Source: Candidatus Sulfopaludibacter sp. SbA3 (GTDB taxonomy: Bacteria; Pseudomonadota; Alphaproteobacteria; Caulobacterales; Hyphomonadaceae). Taken from it: a DNA stretch of 64,000 bases. Location of the stretch: contig CAMDAC010000003.1 of assembly GCA_945888325.1 (NCBI GenBank), positions 1 to 64,000 of the forward strand, read 5' to 3'. Positions within the stretch are counted from its first letter, which is position 1; the number at the start of each line of letters is the position of its first letter. A model generated the notes under the pieces. It was not told the origin of the DNA. It saw only the letters and a program-made list of their open reading frames with translations, and did no database searches. Below are positions 33,650-42,270 of this stretch, in pieces. The position numbers were made by a program, and so were the translations under genes.

Positions 33650-34132
33650 TCATTCCTTCGCCAGAAATCCGCGTGCTGGATCTTCCCTCCGCTCCCGGAA
33701 GAAAGTGCGCAGCAGGTCTCCTGCCTCGACGGCGTTGGCGTCATCTTCTTCGACCTGTGGGCGCCAATGGCAGGTTTTCTGCTCGAAGAAGCGCGGGCCG
33801 TGGAGGATGGCGCCGCCCTTGGGGTCGCTCGCGGCGAAGATGACCTTGCCGATGCGGGCGAAGCTGATCGCGCCGGCGCACATCGCGCAGGGCTCCAGCG
33901 TGACGTAGAGGTGCAGGCCCGTGAGTCGGTAGTTGCCGAGCCTGGCCGCCGCCGAGCGCAGCGCGATGATCTCGGCATGGGCCGTGGGGTCGTGCGCCAT
34001 GACCGGCGCATTGGCGCCTTCGCCGACGATCTCGCCGGTGGCGGGGTCCACGATGACCGCGCCGACGGGCACCTCGCCCGCTGCGGCGGCGAGACGGGCG
34101 AGTTCGAGGGCGCGGGACATGGGGCTGGTCAT
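33650..34132 (-). CDS. tadA: tRNA adenosine(34) deaminase
   Basis: This 160-residue zinc-dependent deaminase makes inosine at the tRNA-Arg(ACG) wobble position. The active site is H52-A-E54 and P81-CAMC (C82, C85), in the usual TadA context (GEVPVGAVIVD, LGNYRLTGLHLYVTLEPCAMCAGAI). A general nucleoside deaminase is a less likely alternative. Its ATG overlaps the vapC stop by ATGA, so an essential gene is translationally coupled to a toxin gene. Confidence 0.9.
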   Translation of the reverse strand: MTSPMSRALELARLAAAAGEVPVGAVIVDPATGEIVGEGANAPVMAHDPTAHAEIIALRSAAARLGNYRLTGLHLYVTLEPCAMCAGAISFARIGKVIFAASDPKGGAILHGPRFFEQKTCHWRPQVEEDDANAVEAGDLLRTFFRERREDPARGFLAKE

Positions 34133-34509
34133 GGGCTGAGTTCGCTGACGTGACCACCGACACCGAGTTCAGCGGCGACTTCTGCCAGCCTGCGGTCAGC
34201 CGTGCGCAACTGGACCGGGGGGGTAACGAACGCAGACGCCAGAAGGTGGACATCGACCAGACCGATGCCCCGGGAAAAAAGGCGCCGGGATTCGATCAGC
34301 ACAAGGACTTCCTCATCTGATACGCGGCCGGCTTGCGGCAGGGACGAAAGATCCAGAAGCGTGCGGGAACGGCTGCGCAACGAACCCATCGCAATCTCGC
34401 CCAGCACGAGGGCGTGCATCATGACCTGGCCAGACTCCAGGAAAGGCGCGAGCGAAAAGGTGGATGGGCCAAAATGGTCCACCCATACGGACGTGTCGAA
34501 AAGGATCAT
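34129..34509 (-). CDS. vapC: PIN-domain ribonuclease toxin VapC
   Basis: This 126-residue PIN protein has the acidic site D5 (MILFDTSVW), E38 (VLGEIAMG), D86 (GLVDVHLLASA) and D105 (RTADRRL), all present, so it is probably active. VapC toxins cut tRNA or rRNA. It overlaps vapB upstream (ATGA) and tadA downstream (ATGA), making a three-gene coupled run. Confidence 0.92.
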   Translation of the reverse strand: MILFDTSVWVDHFGPSTFSLAPFLESGQVMMHALVLGEIAMGSLRSRSRTLLDLSSLPQAGRVSDEEVLVLIESRRLFSRGIGLVDVHLLASAFVTPPVQLRTADRRLAEVAAELGVGGHVSELSP

Positions 34510-34715
34510 CCGGCCGCTTCTTCCGGCGGAAACCGGCGGCGCGGCGGCGCCTTGACCCCCGGCTCCTTGCCCGCCAACAGCGCGAGGCGGCGCGCGGCCT
34601 CCCGCGCGATCAGGGCCTTCAGCGCTTCACGTAGCAATGCGGGTGTTTCGGCGATGCCGGTATATTCGGTCGCTTTCGCCATGAGTTCGTCGTCGAGGTT
34701 GACCGTCGTGCGCAT
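34506..34715 (-). CDS. vapB: Ribbon-helix-helix antitoxin VapB
   Basis: This 69-residue antitoxin has an N-terminal ribbon-helix-helix (MRTTVNLDDELMAKATEYTGIAETPALLREALKALIAREA) and a C-terminal toxin-wrapping tail ending PPRRRFPPEEAAG. ATG 34715 has GGGAG 8 nt upstream; GTG 34718 is the track start. It neutralises the adjacent VapC and should autorepress through the palindrome just upstream. Confidence 0.9.
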   Translation of the reverse strand: MRTTVNLDDELMAKATEYTGIAETPALLREALKALIAREAARRLALLAGKEPGVKAPPRRRFPPEEAAG

Positions 34716-34739
34716 CACTCATTCTCCCAATTGCATCAA

Positions 34740-34763
34740 ATATAGCATCAAGTGATGCTATAT
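34740..34763. promoter_or_regulatory. vapBC operator palindrome
   Basis: Arms ATATAGCATCA and TGATGCTATAT are perfect complements around AG, 24 nt upstream of the vapB start. An additional half-site TTGCATCA lies at 34731-34738. The AT-rich dyad fits a ribbon-helix-helix operator. Confidence 0.75.
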
Positions 34764-34777
34764 GTCGAGCCGGATGT

Positions 34778-35560
34778 TCAGCGCGTAATGTCCTCGCCAT
34801 TGGCGAGGAAGTCCTTCATCGCGGCCATGGCGCTTTCGGATTTCAGGACGGCGTGGAAGCCGTGCTGTTCCTCGCGGGTGCCGTCCACGAGGCCCCAGGT
34901 GAGCGCGCCGCGCACGAGGCGTTTGGCGTGGGCGAGGCCTTCGGCGCCGCGGGCTGACAGTTCAGCGGCGAGCGCGAGGGCTTCGGTGACGGCATCGGCC
35001 GCGACGGCGTTTACGAGGCCGAGGGCGAGCGCGCCTTCCGCGTCGACCGTCTGTCCCCGGAGGATGAATTCGAGCGCCTTCGCCTCGCCGATCATGCGCG
35101 GCAGGCGCTGCGTGCCGCCGCCACCGGGGAAGATGCCGATGCGGGTCTCCGGCAGGCCGATCAGCGGCACCTGGTTGCCGGCGATGCGCAGGTCGCAGGC
35201 GAGCGCGAGTTCGAAACCGCCGCCCATGCAGACGCCGTTGATGGCGGCGATGACGGGCTTGGGCGATTCAAAAACCGCTCGGATCATGTCGGCAAAGCCG
35301 CCGCGCTCGAAGTCTTCCGGCTTCAGCTGTCCCGCCTGCACCGCTTCGCCGATGGCGACGATCTCGGCGACATCATAGTGGCGCACGAACACATCCTCCG
35401 TACCCGTCAGGACGAGGACGCGGATCGCGGGGTCGGCGACGGCGGCCTGCACCGCCGCCAGCATCAGACCAGCGCCCTCGGCGGTCATGTAATGGCGCGG
35501 CGGGTTGGCGTAGCGGATGAGGCGGGTGGCGCCGTGGGATTCAGTCGTGACTTTGGCCAT
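34778..35560 (-). CDS. Enoyl-CoA hydratase/isomerase family protein
   Basis: This 260-residue crotonase has a complete fold. LTGTEDVFVRHYDVAEI and IAAINGVCMGGGFELALACDLRIAG form the oxyanion hole, and GLPETRIGIFPGGGGTQRLPRMIG carries the usual catalytic-glutamate region. GGAGATTCAA precedes ATG 35560; the track start is 8 codons longer. It is upstream of vapBC but separated by the operator. Confidence 0.9.
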   Translation of the reverse strand: MAKVTTESHGATRLIRYANPPRHYMTAEGAGLMLAAVQAAVADPAIRVLVLTGTEDVFVRHYDVAEIVAIGEAVQAGQLKPEDFERGGFADMIRAVFESPKPVIAAINGVCMGGGFELALACDLRIAGNQVPLIGLPETRIGIFPGGGGTQRLPRMIGEAKALEFILRGQTVDAEGALALGLVNAVAADAVTEALALAAELSARGAEGLAHAKRLVRGALTWGLVDGTREEQHGFHAVLKSESAMAAMKDFLANGEDITR

Positions 35561-35650
35561 TTGAATCTCCGCAGGCATTCGCAATGAATGCGCCCAACGC
35601 CAAAGGGCTGCAAGAGGGGCGGGCCAAAAGCAGCCTGAACAACTGAGCGG

Positions 35651-36595
35651 CTAAAGAGACATCAACGCATCAAACGCAGGCTTCGACTCGATCGATAAGC
35701 TATCGCGCAGATCAACGAAACAGTCGGGCGTTCCCAGCGTCTCGACATTCAGGTCTCGCCCTTCGGCGGCGCGCGCCGAACGAATGCGCTCCAAGAGCCA
35801 GACAACGCCTTCAATGGTCTCGTCATTCGTCATTTGGCGGCCGACGATCATCGGCGCCTTACCCGGAGATCGGATGGAAAAATGGAACGCCGGTGATGCT
35901 GGCATCCCCCGGAAGCCGGTTTGGCGTTTGCACTCGTGAGCAACCGACGACACGTCAGAATACTGCAAAACCTCGACAGAACCGGTTTGGCCCGCCGATA
36001 TTCGGACCATACGATCCGAGCCAAACGCGCCATAGAAGCCTTGCCCGAAGACGGACAGTATTGTGAGCGCCCCAAGCGCGAACAAGGAGCCGAAGACGTA
36101 CCACCGCAAATCGTAAGAAATGGCGCGGCTTATGTACGACTCGCCGTTGGCGGGCGCCGCATGCTTAAGCGCGCGCCCGAGAAACCCCATTCCGCGACCT
36201 GAGGCTCTTCCCAGCGCGATAAAGCAAAACAGGGCATATCGATACGCTGGCCACCACCACGCAAGCAGACGACTAAATATCCCGGCCACAGAGCCTGCGA
36301 ACAGGCCGTAGAGAACCAAGGATACTTCAGGTCCAGCTTGCACGTCGCCCAGGTCAGCAATCAGTTCGATTGGCCCGGCCAAAACTACGGCCGCAGCACG
36401 CGCAGAAGTTTCTGTCATTCTGAGAAGCGACAGGCATCCAGTGGCAATGACCAGCGCCAAAGCTGCGCAAAGCACAGACAGGATCCGCCCGTTGGTTATC
36501 GTCCACCATGCGTTTGTCTCATCTGGAATTTCAGCGGCAGCAATTTCGGCGGCCTCTTCAGAAACGCCCGAATCCCTGAGCGCAGCCCTTAACAT
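35651..36595 (-). CDS. Hypothetical multi-pass membrane protein, atypical composition
   Basis: This 314-residue protein has hydrophobic segments ILSVLCAALALVIATGCLSLL, ARAAAVVLAGPIELIADLG, VLYGLFAGSVAGIFSRLLAWW and WYVFGSLFALGALTILSVFG, then a soluble C-terminal domain of about 130 residues (SVEVLQYSDVSSVAHECKRQTGF). DNA here is visibly lower in GC, and codon use differs from the neighbours, suggesting later acquisition. I do not recognise the family. Confidence 0.6.
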   Translation of the reverse strand: MLRAALRDSGVSEEAAEIAAAEIPDETNAWWTITNGRILSVLCAALALVIATGCLSLLRMTETSARAAAVVLAGPIELIADLGDVQAGPEVSLVLYGLFAGSVAGIFSRLLAWWWPAYRYALFCFIALGRASGRGMGFLGRALKHAAPANGESYISRAISYDLRWYVFGSLFALGALTILSVFGQGFYGAFGSDRMVRISAGQTGSVEVLQYSDVSSVAHECKRQTGFRGMPASPAFHFSIRSPGKAPMIVGRQMTNDETIEGVVWLLERIRSARAAEGRDLNVETLGTPDCFVDLRDSLSIESKPAFDALMSL

Positions 36596-36652
36596 GGAGG
36601 CGTCGTTCCATTAGGTGCCAAACATTCATTGTTTCCCCGGAGCAAACCGAGA

Positions 36653-37213
36653 ATGCGCATAATCGCCGGACAGCACAAGGGCCGGGCCCTGATTGCCCCC
36701 AAGGGGATGGGCACCCGGCCGACCAGTGACCGCACGCGCGAGAGCCTATTCAATGTGATTGCCCATGCAGACTGGGCGCCGCCCATCGAGGGGGCGCGGG
36801 TGATCGACCTGTTTGCGGGCTCCGGCGCGCTGGGGCTGGAGGCGATGAGCCGGGGCGCGGCCTTCTGCCTGTTCGTGGAAACCGATGCGGCCGCGCGCGG
36901 CGCCATCCGCGACAATATCGAGGCGCTCGGCCTGTTCGGCGCGACGCGCCTGCACCGGCGCTCGGCGACGGACCTCGGCCCGAAGCCAGCGGGTGTCGGC
37001 GGCCCGTTCTCGCTCGCCTTCCTGGATCCGCCCTATCACAAGGGGCTGGTGCAACCGGCGCTGGACTGCCTGGCGGGCGGCGGATGGCTGGCGGAGGATG
37101 CGCTGGTGGTGGCGGAAACGGGCGCGGACGAGATGCTGATGTTTCCCGGCTGGACGCTGATCGATGCGCGCGAGTATGGCGCGGCGCGGGTCAGCTTCCT
37201 GAACAGAAAGTAA
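36653..37213 (+). CDS. rsmD: 16S rRNA (guanine(966)-N2)-methyltransferase
   Basis: This 186-residue SAM-dependent methyltransferase modifies G966 of 16S rRNA. It has MRIIAGQHKGRAL, RPTSDRTRESLFN, the SAM site FAGSGALG at residues 54-61 and the catalytic DPPY at 125-128. The start is ATG 36653; the track start 8 codons earlier is unsupported. It is divergent from the atypical membrane protein. Confidence 0.95.
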   Translation: MRIIAGQHKGRALIAPKGMGTRPTSDRTRESLFNVIAHADWAPPIEGARVIDLFAGSGALGLEAMSRGAAFCLFVETDAAARGAIRDNIEALGLFGATRLHRRSATDLGPKPAGVGGPFSLAFLDPPYHKGLVQPALDCLAGGGWLAEDALVVAETGADEMLMFPGWTLIDAREYGAARVSFLNRK

Positions 37214-37280
37214 TCCGGCCACGGATTCTGTTTGGCCGGGAACTGTGGTTCCTTCTCCGTTTCCGATGGGGAAGCACAGC

Positions 37281-37676
37281 ATGCTGATGGATCGAAGAAC
37301 CGTGTTGGCTGGGGCCGTTGGCCTGCCGCTTGTGCCGGCGGCGCTGGACGCGGCGTCTCCACTGGCGCGCCGTATGTTCGTGTTCGATCCGCAGGAAGGT
37401 GTCGCGAAAATCGTCAGCGCGGTCCTTGCGAAGAGCTTCGGTGTAGAGGTTGATTTCGTGGACGAAGGCGCGGAGCGGGCGCGCAGCCTTGTCGCCAGGC
37501 ACCCTCAGGCCTACGGTGCTGTCTTCTGGAGGCATGAGCTCAAACTGCACGTCGCCGAGGTCCGGTCGCCGGTACGCGCAAACGAATTGCGCTGCCCGTT
37601 TTCCATGCGCCAATTGACCTCGCACGTTGAAGCGGTGACCGGTTGGACCCGAAGTGACAAAATCCTGCGGCCGTGA
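37281..37676 (+). CDS. Hypothetical exported protein
   Basis: This protein of about 131 residues has a short signal with a twin-arginine-like start (MDRRTVLAGAVGLPLVPAALDA), so it is probably exported. The mature region (RRMFVFDPQEGVAKIVSAVLAKSFGVEVDFVDEGAER) is alpha/beta and lacks recognised motifs. The start could be 37281 or 37287. It lies 67 nt after rsmD on the same strand and is convergent with the patatin gene. Confidence 0.5.
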   Translation: MLMDRRTVLAGAVGLPLVPAALDAASPLARRMFVFDPQEGVAKIVSAVLAKSFGVEVDFVDEGAERARSLVARHPQAYGAVFWRHELKLHVAEVRSPVRANELRCPFSMRQLTSHVEAVTGWTRSDKILRP

Positions 37677-37682
37677 TGCCTT

Positions 37683-38684
37683 TCAGGTCTCGAGAAACTC
37701 CTTGCGGATATCGAAGCTCGACTGTTTCGTGCCGACATCTTTCGCGCAGTCGGCGAGCCAGCGGTCGGCGGTCTCGTAGCCCTTGTCGTGCAGCTCCGTC
37801 AGCAGGCGCCAGCGGGTGTCGGACTTGGTGGCGAGATTGTAGCCGATCAGGTCCTGCCCGCCCTTGATGGCGTGGATGTTCAGCCTGCGGTATTTCTTCA
37901 TCATCGGCTCCTTCAGCATGCCCTCGTCGATGAGGCGCTGGACGAAGGCGATGGCGCGCAGCTCGCCGATGAGGGAGGCGTTGAAGCTGATCTCGTTGAG
38001 GCGCTCCTGGATTTCGGCGGCGCGTTTGGGTGTGCCTGGCCGCGTCAGCGGATTGAGGATGACGAGCAGCACATCCGCCGGGGCGCCGGAATAGACGAGC
38101 GGGAACAGGCTGGGGTTTCCCATATAGCCGCCGTCCCAATAGGGCGTGCCCTCGATTTCCACGGCCTGGAAACTTTGCGGAAGGCAGGCCGAGGCGAGCA
38201 CGGCGTCGGCGTTGATCTCCGCCTTCGAGAAGACGCGTACCTTGCCGGTTTCGACATTCGTGGCGGAGATGAAAAGCTTGAGGCCGGATGCGTGCACGGC
38301 TTCGAAATCCACCTCGGCTTCGACCAGCTTGCGCAAAGGATTGTAGTTGAACGGGTTGAGGTCGTAGGGGCTGGCGAGGGATTGCAAGGCGGTCGCCATC
38401 GCGAAGCCGGCCGGGCCGAAGGCGCCGAGGGCGGAGCTGGCATCCGAGACCTTGCGCCAGAGCGATTCGAGTTCCTTGCGCGCGCCTTCCGGGCCGCCCT
38501 TGGCGCGGCCTGCGGCGAAGGCGACGGCATTGAGCGCGCCGGCGGATGTGGCCGAGATCGCCTCGATATGCAGGCTTTCCTCGCGGGTCAGGCGGTCCAG
38601 CACGCCCCAGGTATACGCGCCGTGGGCGCCGCCGCCCTGCAGGGCGAGGCTGAGGGGGCGGGGTTTTCCGTTGGCCTTGGCCAT
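37683..38684 (-). CDS. Patatin-like phospholipase
   Basis: This 333-residue protein has the oxyanion loop LQGGGAHGAYTWGVLDRL, the nucleophile elbow SATSAGALNA and the catalytic aspartate in YWDGGYMGNPS, i.e. a Ser/Asp dyad. The elbow is A-x-S-x-G rather than G-x-S-x-G. It probably hydrolyses acyl esters of lipids. No type V or VI secretion signature is seen. Confidence 0.88.
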   Translation of the reverse strand: MAKANGKPRPLSLALQGGGAHGAYTWGVLDRLTREESLHIEAISATSAGALNAVAFAAGRAKGGPEGARKELESLWRKVSDASSALGAFGPAGFAMATALQSLASPYDLNPFNYNPLRKLVEAEVDFEAVHASGLKLFISATNVETGKVRVFSKAEINADAVLASACLPQSFQAVEIEGTPYWDGGYMGNPSLFPLVYSGAPADVLLVILNPLTRPGTPKRAAEIQERLNEISFNASLIGELRAIAFVQRLIDEGMLKEPMMKKYRRLNIHAIKGGQDLIGYNLATKSDTRWRLLTELHDKGYETADRWLADCAKDVGTKQSSFDIRKEFLET

Positions 38685-38758
38685 GGCGGGGCTCCTTTGC
38701 GCGCGCGGCCTGCCCCTGCTAACGGAGGGCGCAGACCACCGCCAGCCCCGGAGACCGG

Positions 38759-40024
38759 ATGCCTGCCCTGCAAGACCCGCCTGCCTCCGGCCCGCGCAGC
38801 TTGACGATCGAATCGGTCGGCGCGCAGGGCGACGGGCGCGCGCAGGAGAATGGCGCGTGGGTGAACGTGCCGTTTACCCTGGCGGGAGAGACGGTGCGCG
38901 TGGAGGGCGCGGGCGAGCGGCTCAGGCTGCTCGAGGTTCTGACGCCCTCGCCGGAGCGCGCCAAACCGGCGTGCAAGCATTTCGGGGCGTGCGGTGGGTG
39001 CACGCTGCAGCATATGGCGCCGGCGCGTTATGCGGATTTCAAGCGGGAGCAGATCCTCCGTGCCCTGAGCGCACGCGGACTGGATGCCGACGTGGCGGAG
39101 ACCTGGATCACGCCGCCCGGATCACGACGGCGGGCGGCATTCACGGCGAAACGGGTAGGCAAGCAAGTCCTCATCGGCTTTCATGCGCGCAAGAGTCATG
39201 ACCTGGTGGCGATCAGCGAATGCCCGGTGGCGCGCCCCGCGATCGTGGCGGCGCTGCCGCGGCTGAAGGAGATCGCGGGATATCTGCTGACGGGCAAGGA
39301 TGGCATCGGCCTGCTGGTGACCGAGACGGCCTCGGGCCTCGACCTGCATATCACGGGTGTTCCGAAGGACGCCAAGGCGCTTGCCCGTGCGGAGGCGGCG
39401 AGCGCGGCGCTGCGGGCGGGGTTTGCGCGGATATCCATTGACGGCGCCGACGTGCTGACCGAGCGGCGGCCGAGCCTGCACGCCGGCGCGGCGCAGCTCT
39501 TTCCCCCGCCCGGCGGGTTCCTGCAGGCCAGCGCCGAGGCCGAGGCGGAGATGGAGCGGATCGTGCGCGAACATCTGAAGTTTGCCGCGAGTGTCGCGGA
39601 CCTTTTCTCCGGATGCGGAACATTTGCGCTGCGCCTTGCGGCTGAATCAAGCGTGCTGGCCGCCGAAGGCAATGCGGAAGCGATCGAGGCGCTGAAGGCG
39701 TCGGTGCGCGCGGCGCATGGGCTGAAGCCGGTGACGGCTGAAGTGCGCGACCTGTTCCGGAATCCCTACGGCGCCCGCGAACTTGCGCGGTTTGACGGTC
39801 TCGTGCTCGACCCTCCGCGCGCGGGGGCGTCCGCGCAAGTGGCGGAGATTGCAAAGTCCAACGTGCCGAAGGTCGCCTATGTCTCCTGCGATCCGGCAAC
39901 ACTGGCGCGGGACCTGCGCGCGCTGGTGGACGGCGGATACCGGATCGTCCGTATACACCCAATCGATCAGTTCCTCTGGTCGGCGCATGTAGAGGCGGTC
40001 GCGCTGTTGGAGCGCGCGCGATGA
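38759..40024 (+). CDS. rlmD: 23S rRNA (uracil-5-)-methyltransferase, RlmD/RumA type
   Basis: This 421-residue protein has an N-terminal TRAM-like strand region, Fe-S cysteines CKHFGACGGC, SAM motif VADLFSGCGTFALRLA, and catalytic motifs LDPPRAGASAQ and YVSCDPATLARDL with the nucleophilic Cys. Alphaproteobacteria often have a single member whose exact target (U1939 or U747) cannot be set from sequence. It overlaps the Nudix gene by ATGA. Confidence 0.88.
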   Translation: MPALQDPPASGPRSLTIESVGAQGDGRAQENGAWVNVPFTLAGETVRVEGAGERLRLLEVLTPSPERAKPACKHFGACGGCTLQHMAPARYADFKREQILRALSARGLDADVAETWITPPGSRRRAAFTAKRVGKQVLIGFHARKSHDLVAISECPVARPAIVAALPRLKEIAGYLLTGKDGIGLLVTETASGLDLHITGVPKDAKALARAEAASAALRAGFARISIDGADVLTERRPSLHAGAAQLFPPPGGFLQASAEAEAEMERIVREHLKFAASVADLFSGCGTFALRLAAESSVLAAEGNAEAIEALKASVRAAHGLKPVTAEVRDLFRNPYGARELARFDGLVLDPPRAGASAQVAEIAKSNVPKVAYVSCDPATLARDLRALVDGGYRIVRIHPIDQFLWSAHVEAVALLERAR

Positions 40025-40452
40025 CCGGCAAGCCGCAACCCGCCGTCGGCACAGTCTGCTTCAGGGGCGAAGACGTGCTGCTGATCCGCCGGGGCACGAA
40101 GCCGCTGGCGGGCGACTGGTCGATGCCGGGCGGGCGCATCGAGTTCGGCGAGCGGGCCGAGGCGGCGGCGCTGCGTGAGCTGGCGGAAGAGACCGGCGTG
40201 ACCGCCCGGCTCGTCGGCCTCATCGATGTCGTCGACGCGATCTTCACCTCGCGCACGACCGGCGCGGTGGCGCGCCACTACCTGCTGTTCGACTATGCCG
40301 CGGTGTGGATCGCGGGCGAGCCGGTGGCCGGCGATGACGCGGACCATGCGGAATGGATCTCAACTGCACGTCTGACGGAGCTGCCGCTGTGGGACGAGAC
40401 GCGGCGGGTGATCGCGGCGGCGAAAGAGATGGTTTCCAAATCCTCCACTTGA
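40021..40452 (+). CDS. Nudix hydrolase
   Basis: This 143-residue hydrolase has a perfect Nudix box at residues 38-60 (GRIEFGERAEAAALRELAEETGV, matching GX5EX7REUXEEXGU). ADP-ribose, sugar nucleotide or oxidised nucleotide substrates are possible. The start overlaps the stop of the RNA methyltransferase gene, so production is coupled. Confidence 0.92.
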   Translation: MTGKPQPAVGTVCFRGEDVLLIRRGTKPLAGDWSMPGGRIEFGERAEAAALRELAEETGVTARLVGLIDVVDAIFTSRTTGAVARHYLLFDYAAVWIAGEPVAGDDADHAEWISTARLTELPLWDETRRVIAAAKEMVSKSST

Positions 40453-40520
40453 CCCGCCCTAGCGTCAGGTCTGTGTAGAGGGTCCAGATATCAGAACATT
40501 TCCAGGGAGGAACTTTCGTC

Positions 40521-41306
40521 ATGACCTACAAACCCTTTGATCTCAGCGGCAAGGTCTGCGTCGTCACCGGCGGCAACAAGGGCATCGGGCTCGGCATGGT
40601 GGAGGCGCTGGCGGCGTCCAACGCAGATGTCGTGATCTGGGGCCGCAAGGCGGATGACAATGCGTCCGCCGTGGCGTCGGCCTCGAAGCTGGGCACCGGC
40701 AAGGTGAAGGCCTGGGTCGTCGATGTCGGCGAGGAAGACCAGGTCGTGAAGGCGATGAAAGAGGCCGAGGAAGAATTCAAGCGCATCGATGCGTGCATCG
40801 CGAATGCCGGCGTCGGGCGGGGCTCGCTCGGCTTCGAGACGATGACGCTGGACACCTGGCGCTACAACCAGCGCATCAACTCCGAAGGCGCCTTCTTCAC
40901 CCTGCGCGAGGCAGCCAAATCGATGGTGGCGCGCGCCAAGGCGGGTGATCCGGGCGGCAGCCTCGTTGGCACGGCCTCGCTGGCCGGTATCGAAGGCGCC
41001 GGCCGCAACCAGGCCTACGCCCACACCAAGGGCGGCCTGATTGCCATGATGAACGCCTGCGCGGTGGAGTATGGACGCTACGGCATCCGCGCGAACTCCA
41101 TCCTGCCCGGCTGGATCGCGACCGACATGACCGAAGGCGCGCAGGGCAATGATGCCTTCGCGACGAAGGTCATCACCCGCGTGCCGATCCGCCGCTGGGG
41201 CGAGCCGGCCGATTTCGGCGGTATCGCGGTCTATCTCGCCTCGGATGCGTCCAAGTACCATTCCGGCGATACGCTGGTCATCGATGGCGGCTACGCGAAG
41301 TTCTGA
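40521..41306 (+). CDS. SDR family oxidoreductase
   Basis: This 261-residue classical SDR has TGGNKGIGLGMVEAL (cofactor), CIANAGVGRGS (NAG motif), the Ser/Tyr/Lys catalytic set in GTASLAGIEGAG and AYAHTKGG, and the C terminus DTLVIDGGYAKF. The substrate is unknown. GGGAGGAAC lies ahead of ATG 40521. A strong hairpin terminator follows. Confidence 0.92.
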   Translation: MTYKPFDLSGKVCVVTGGNKGIGLGMVEALAASNADVVIWGRKADDNASAVASASKLGTGKVKAWVVDVGEEDQVVKAMKEAEEEFKRIDACIANAGVGRGSLGFETMTLDTWRYNQRINSEGAFFTLREAAKSMVARAKAGDPGGSLVGTASLAGIEGAGRNQAYAHTKGGLIAMMNACAVEYGRYGIRANSILPGWIATDMTEGAQGNDAFATKVITRVPIRRWGEPADFGGIAVYLASDASKYHSGDTLVIDGGYAKF

Positions 41307-41340
41307 TTCGCGCACCGTCCGGCATACCGACGCAAAGAAA

Positions 41341-41368
41341 AAGGCCGCTTCCCGAAGGAAGCGGCCTT
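41341..41368. terminator. Bidirectional terminator
   Basis: AAGGCCGCTTCC-CGAA-GGAAGCGGCCTT is a perfect 12-bp stem with a stable tetraloop between the convergent SDR and acidic lipoprotein genes. An A-run (AAAGAAAA) precedes it, giving a T-run on the minus strand, and TTATCTTT follows on the plus strand. Confidence 0.85.
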
Positions 41369-41400
41369 ATCTTTAGACCGGAAAACCGATCGCTCTGAGA

Positions 41401-41664
41401 TTACTCAGGAGCGGTTTCGGTGGTCGTTTCGGTCGTCGTTTCGGTCGTGGTGACGTCTGCAACGGCGCCGTCAACGGTCTCGGTCACGACTTCGGTCGTT
41501 TCTTCGACGGTTTCGGTCACAACTTCAGCAGCCGGCTCAACGGCTTCAACAACCACTTCTTCGACGGTTGCTTCTTCAGCAGCCGGAGCGGCTTCTTCCG
41601 TGGCGCCGCAAGCGGCGAGGACGAGAGCCGAAGCAGCGGCAGCAGCGAGGATCAGTTTTTTCAT
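41401..41664 (-). CDS. Small acidic Thr/Glu-rich lipoprotein
   Basis: This 87-residue protein has the signal MKKLILAAAAASALVLAAC, with the lipobox LAAC. The mature part has no Lys, Arg or His: it is Glu/Val/Ala/Thr rich and ends in a TTTETTTETTTE-like repeat. It is probably an extended, highly anionic envelope lipoprotein. The function is unknown. ATG 41664 is the signal-peptide start; the track adds 18 codons. Confidence 0.7.
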   Translation of the reverse strand: MKKLILAAAAASALVLAACGATEEAAPAAEEATVEEVVVEAVEPAAEVVTETVEETTEVVTETVDGAVADVTTTETTTETTTETAPE

Positions 41665-41825
41665 GATGATAGTACCCCTGTTGAGATGTTCTTGCGAACG
41701 GTTGGGCTTTAACACCACTTCAACATTGCCGAAAGTTAATTTTACAGCTTTGTTGAACCGTCGCGGTTCGGTTAAAGGACACCCTCACCCGCCTAGGGAA
41801 GAGGGCAGTTTCCAGCCGGCGCCGA

Positions 41826-42062
41826 TTACTCGGCAACGGCTTCTTTGGTAACGCCCTTTTCGGCATCTGCTTCGGCCGGGCCAACTTCGCCCTCGGCTTC
41901 GACAGGAGCCTCAATGGCTTCGGCTTCACCATCGGCTTCAGTGTCCGTGGCATCACCCGCCACTTCGACTTCCACGATTTCACCTTCGATTTCTGGCTCG
42001 CCCGCAAAGGCGACACCAGCGAAGAGAATTGCAGCGGCAGCGCTTGCCAACAGTTTCGTCAT
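41826..42062 (-). CDS. Small acidic exported protein
   Basis: This 78-residue protein has a cleavable signal (MTKLLASAAAAILFAGVAFA) and a mature region dominated by Glu, Ala, Val and Asp (GEPEIEGEIVEVEVAG), with only two lysines. It is likely intrinsically disordered and secreted or periplasmic. It is similar in style to the acidic lipoprotein 161 nt downstream, but the two do not align convincingly. Confidence 0.6.
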   Translation of the reverse strand: MTKLLASAAAAILFAGVAFAGEPEIEGEIVEVEVAGDATDTEADGEAEAIEAPVEAEGEVGPAEADAEKGVTKEAVAE

Positions 42063-42270
42063 TCGAGCTACTCTCTCCAGACACACTGCCCAGCGGGCTG
42101 ATCCGCGGACGCACGCGCTCTTGCCCTTTGATCAGGGCCAGATTGCGGCAAAGAAACGGCAAATCTGATGAAATTGCGGCGTCGAAGGCATTTCGCCAAA
42201 GACTCTTGCGTTGACCTTGCGGCGCCAGCCTAAGGATTGGGCATAGAAACCGACCCAACGGAGAGACCCC

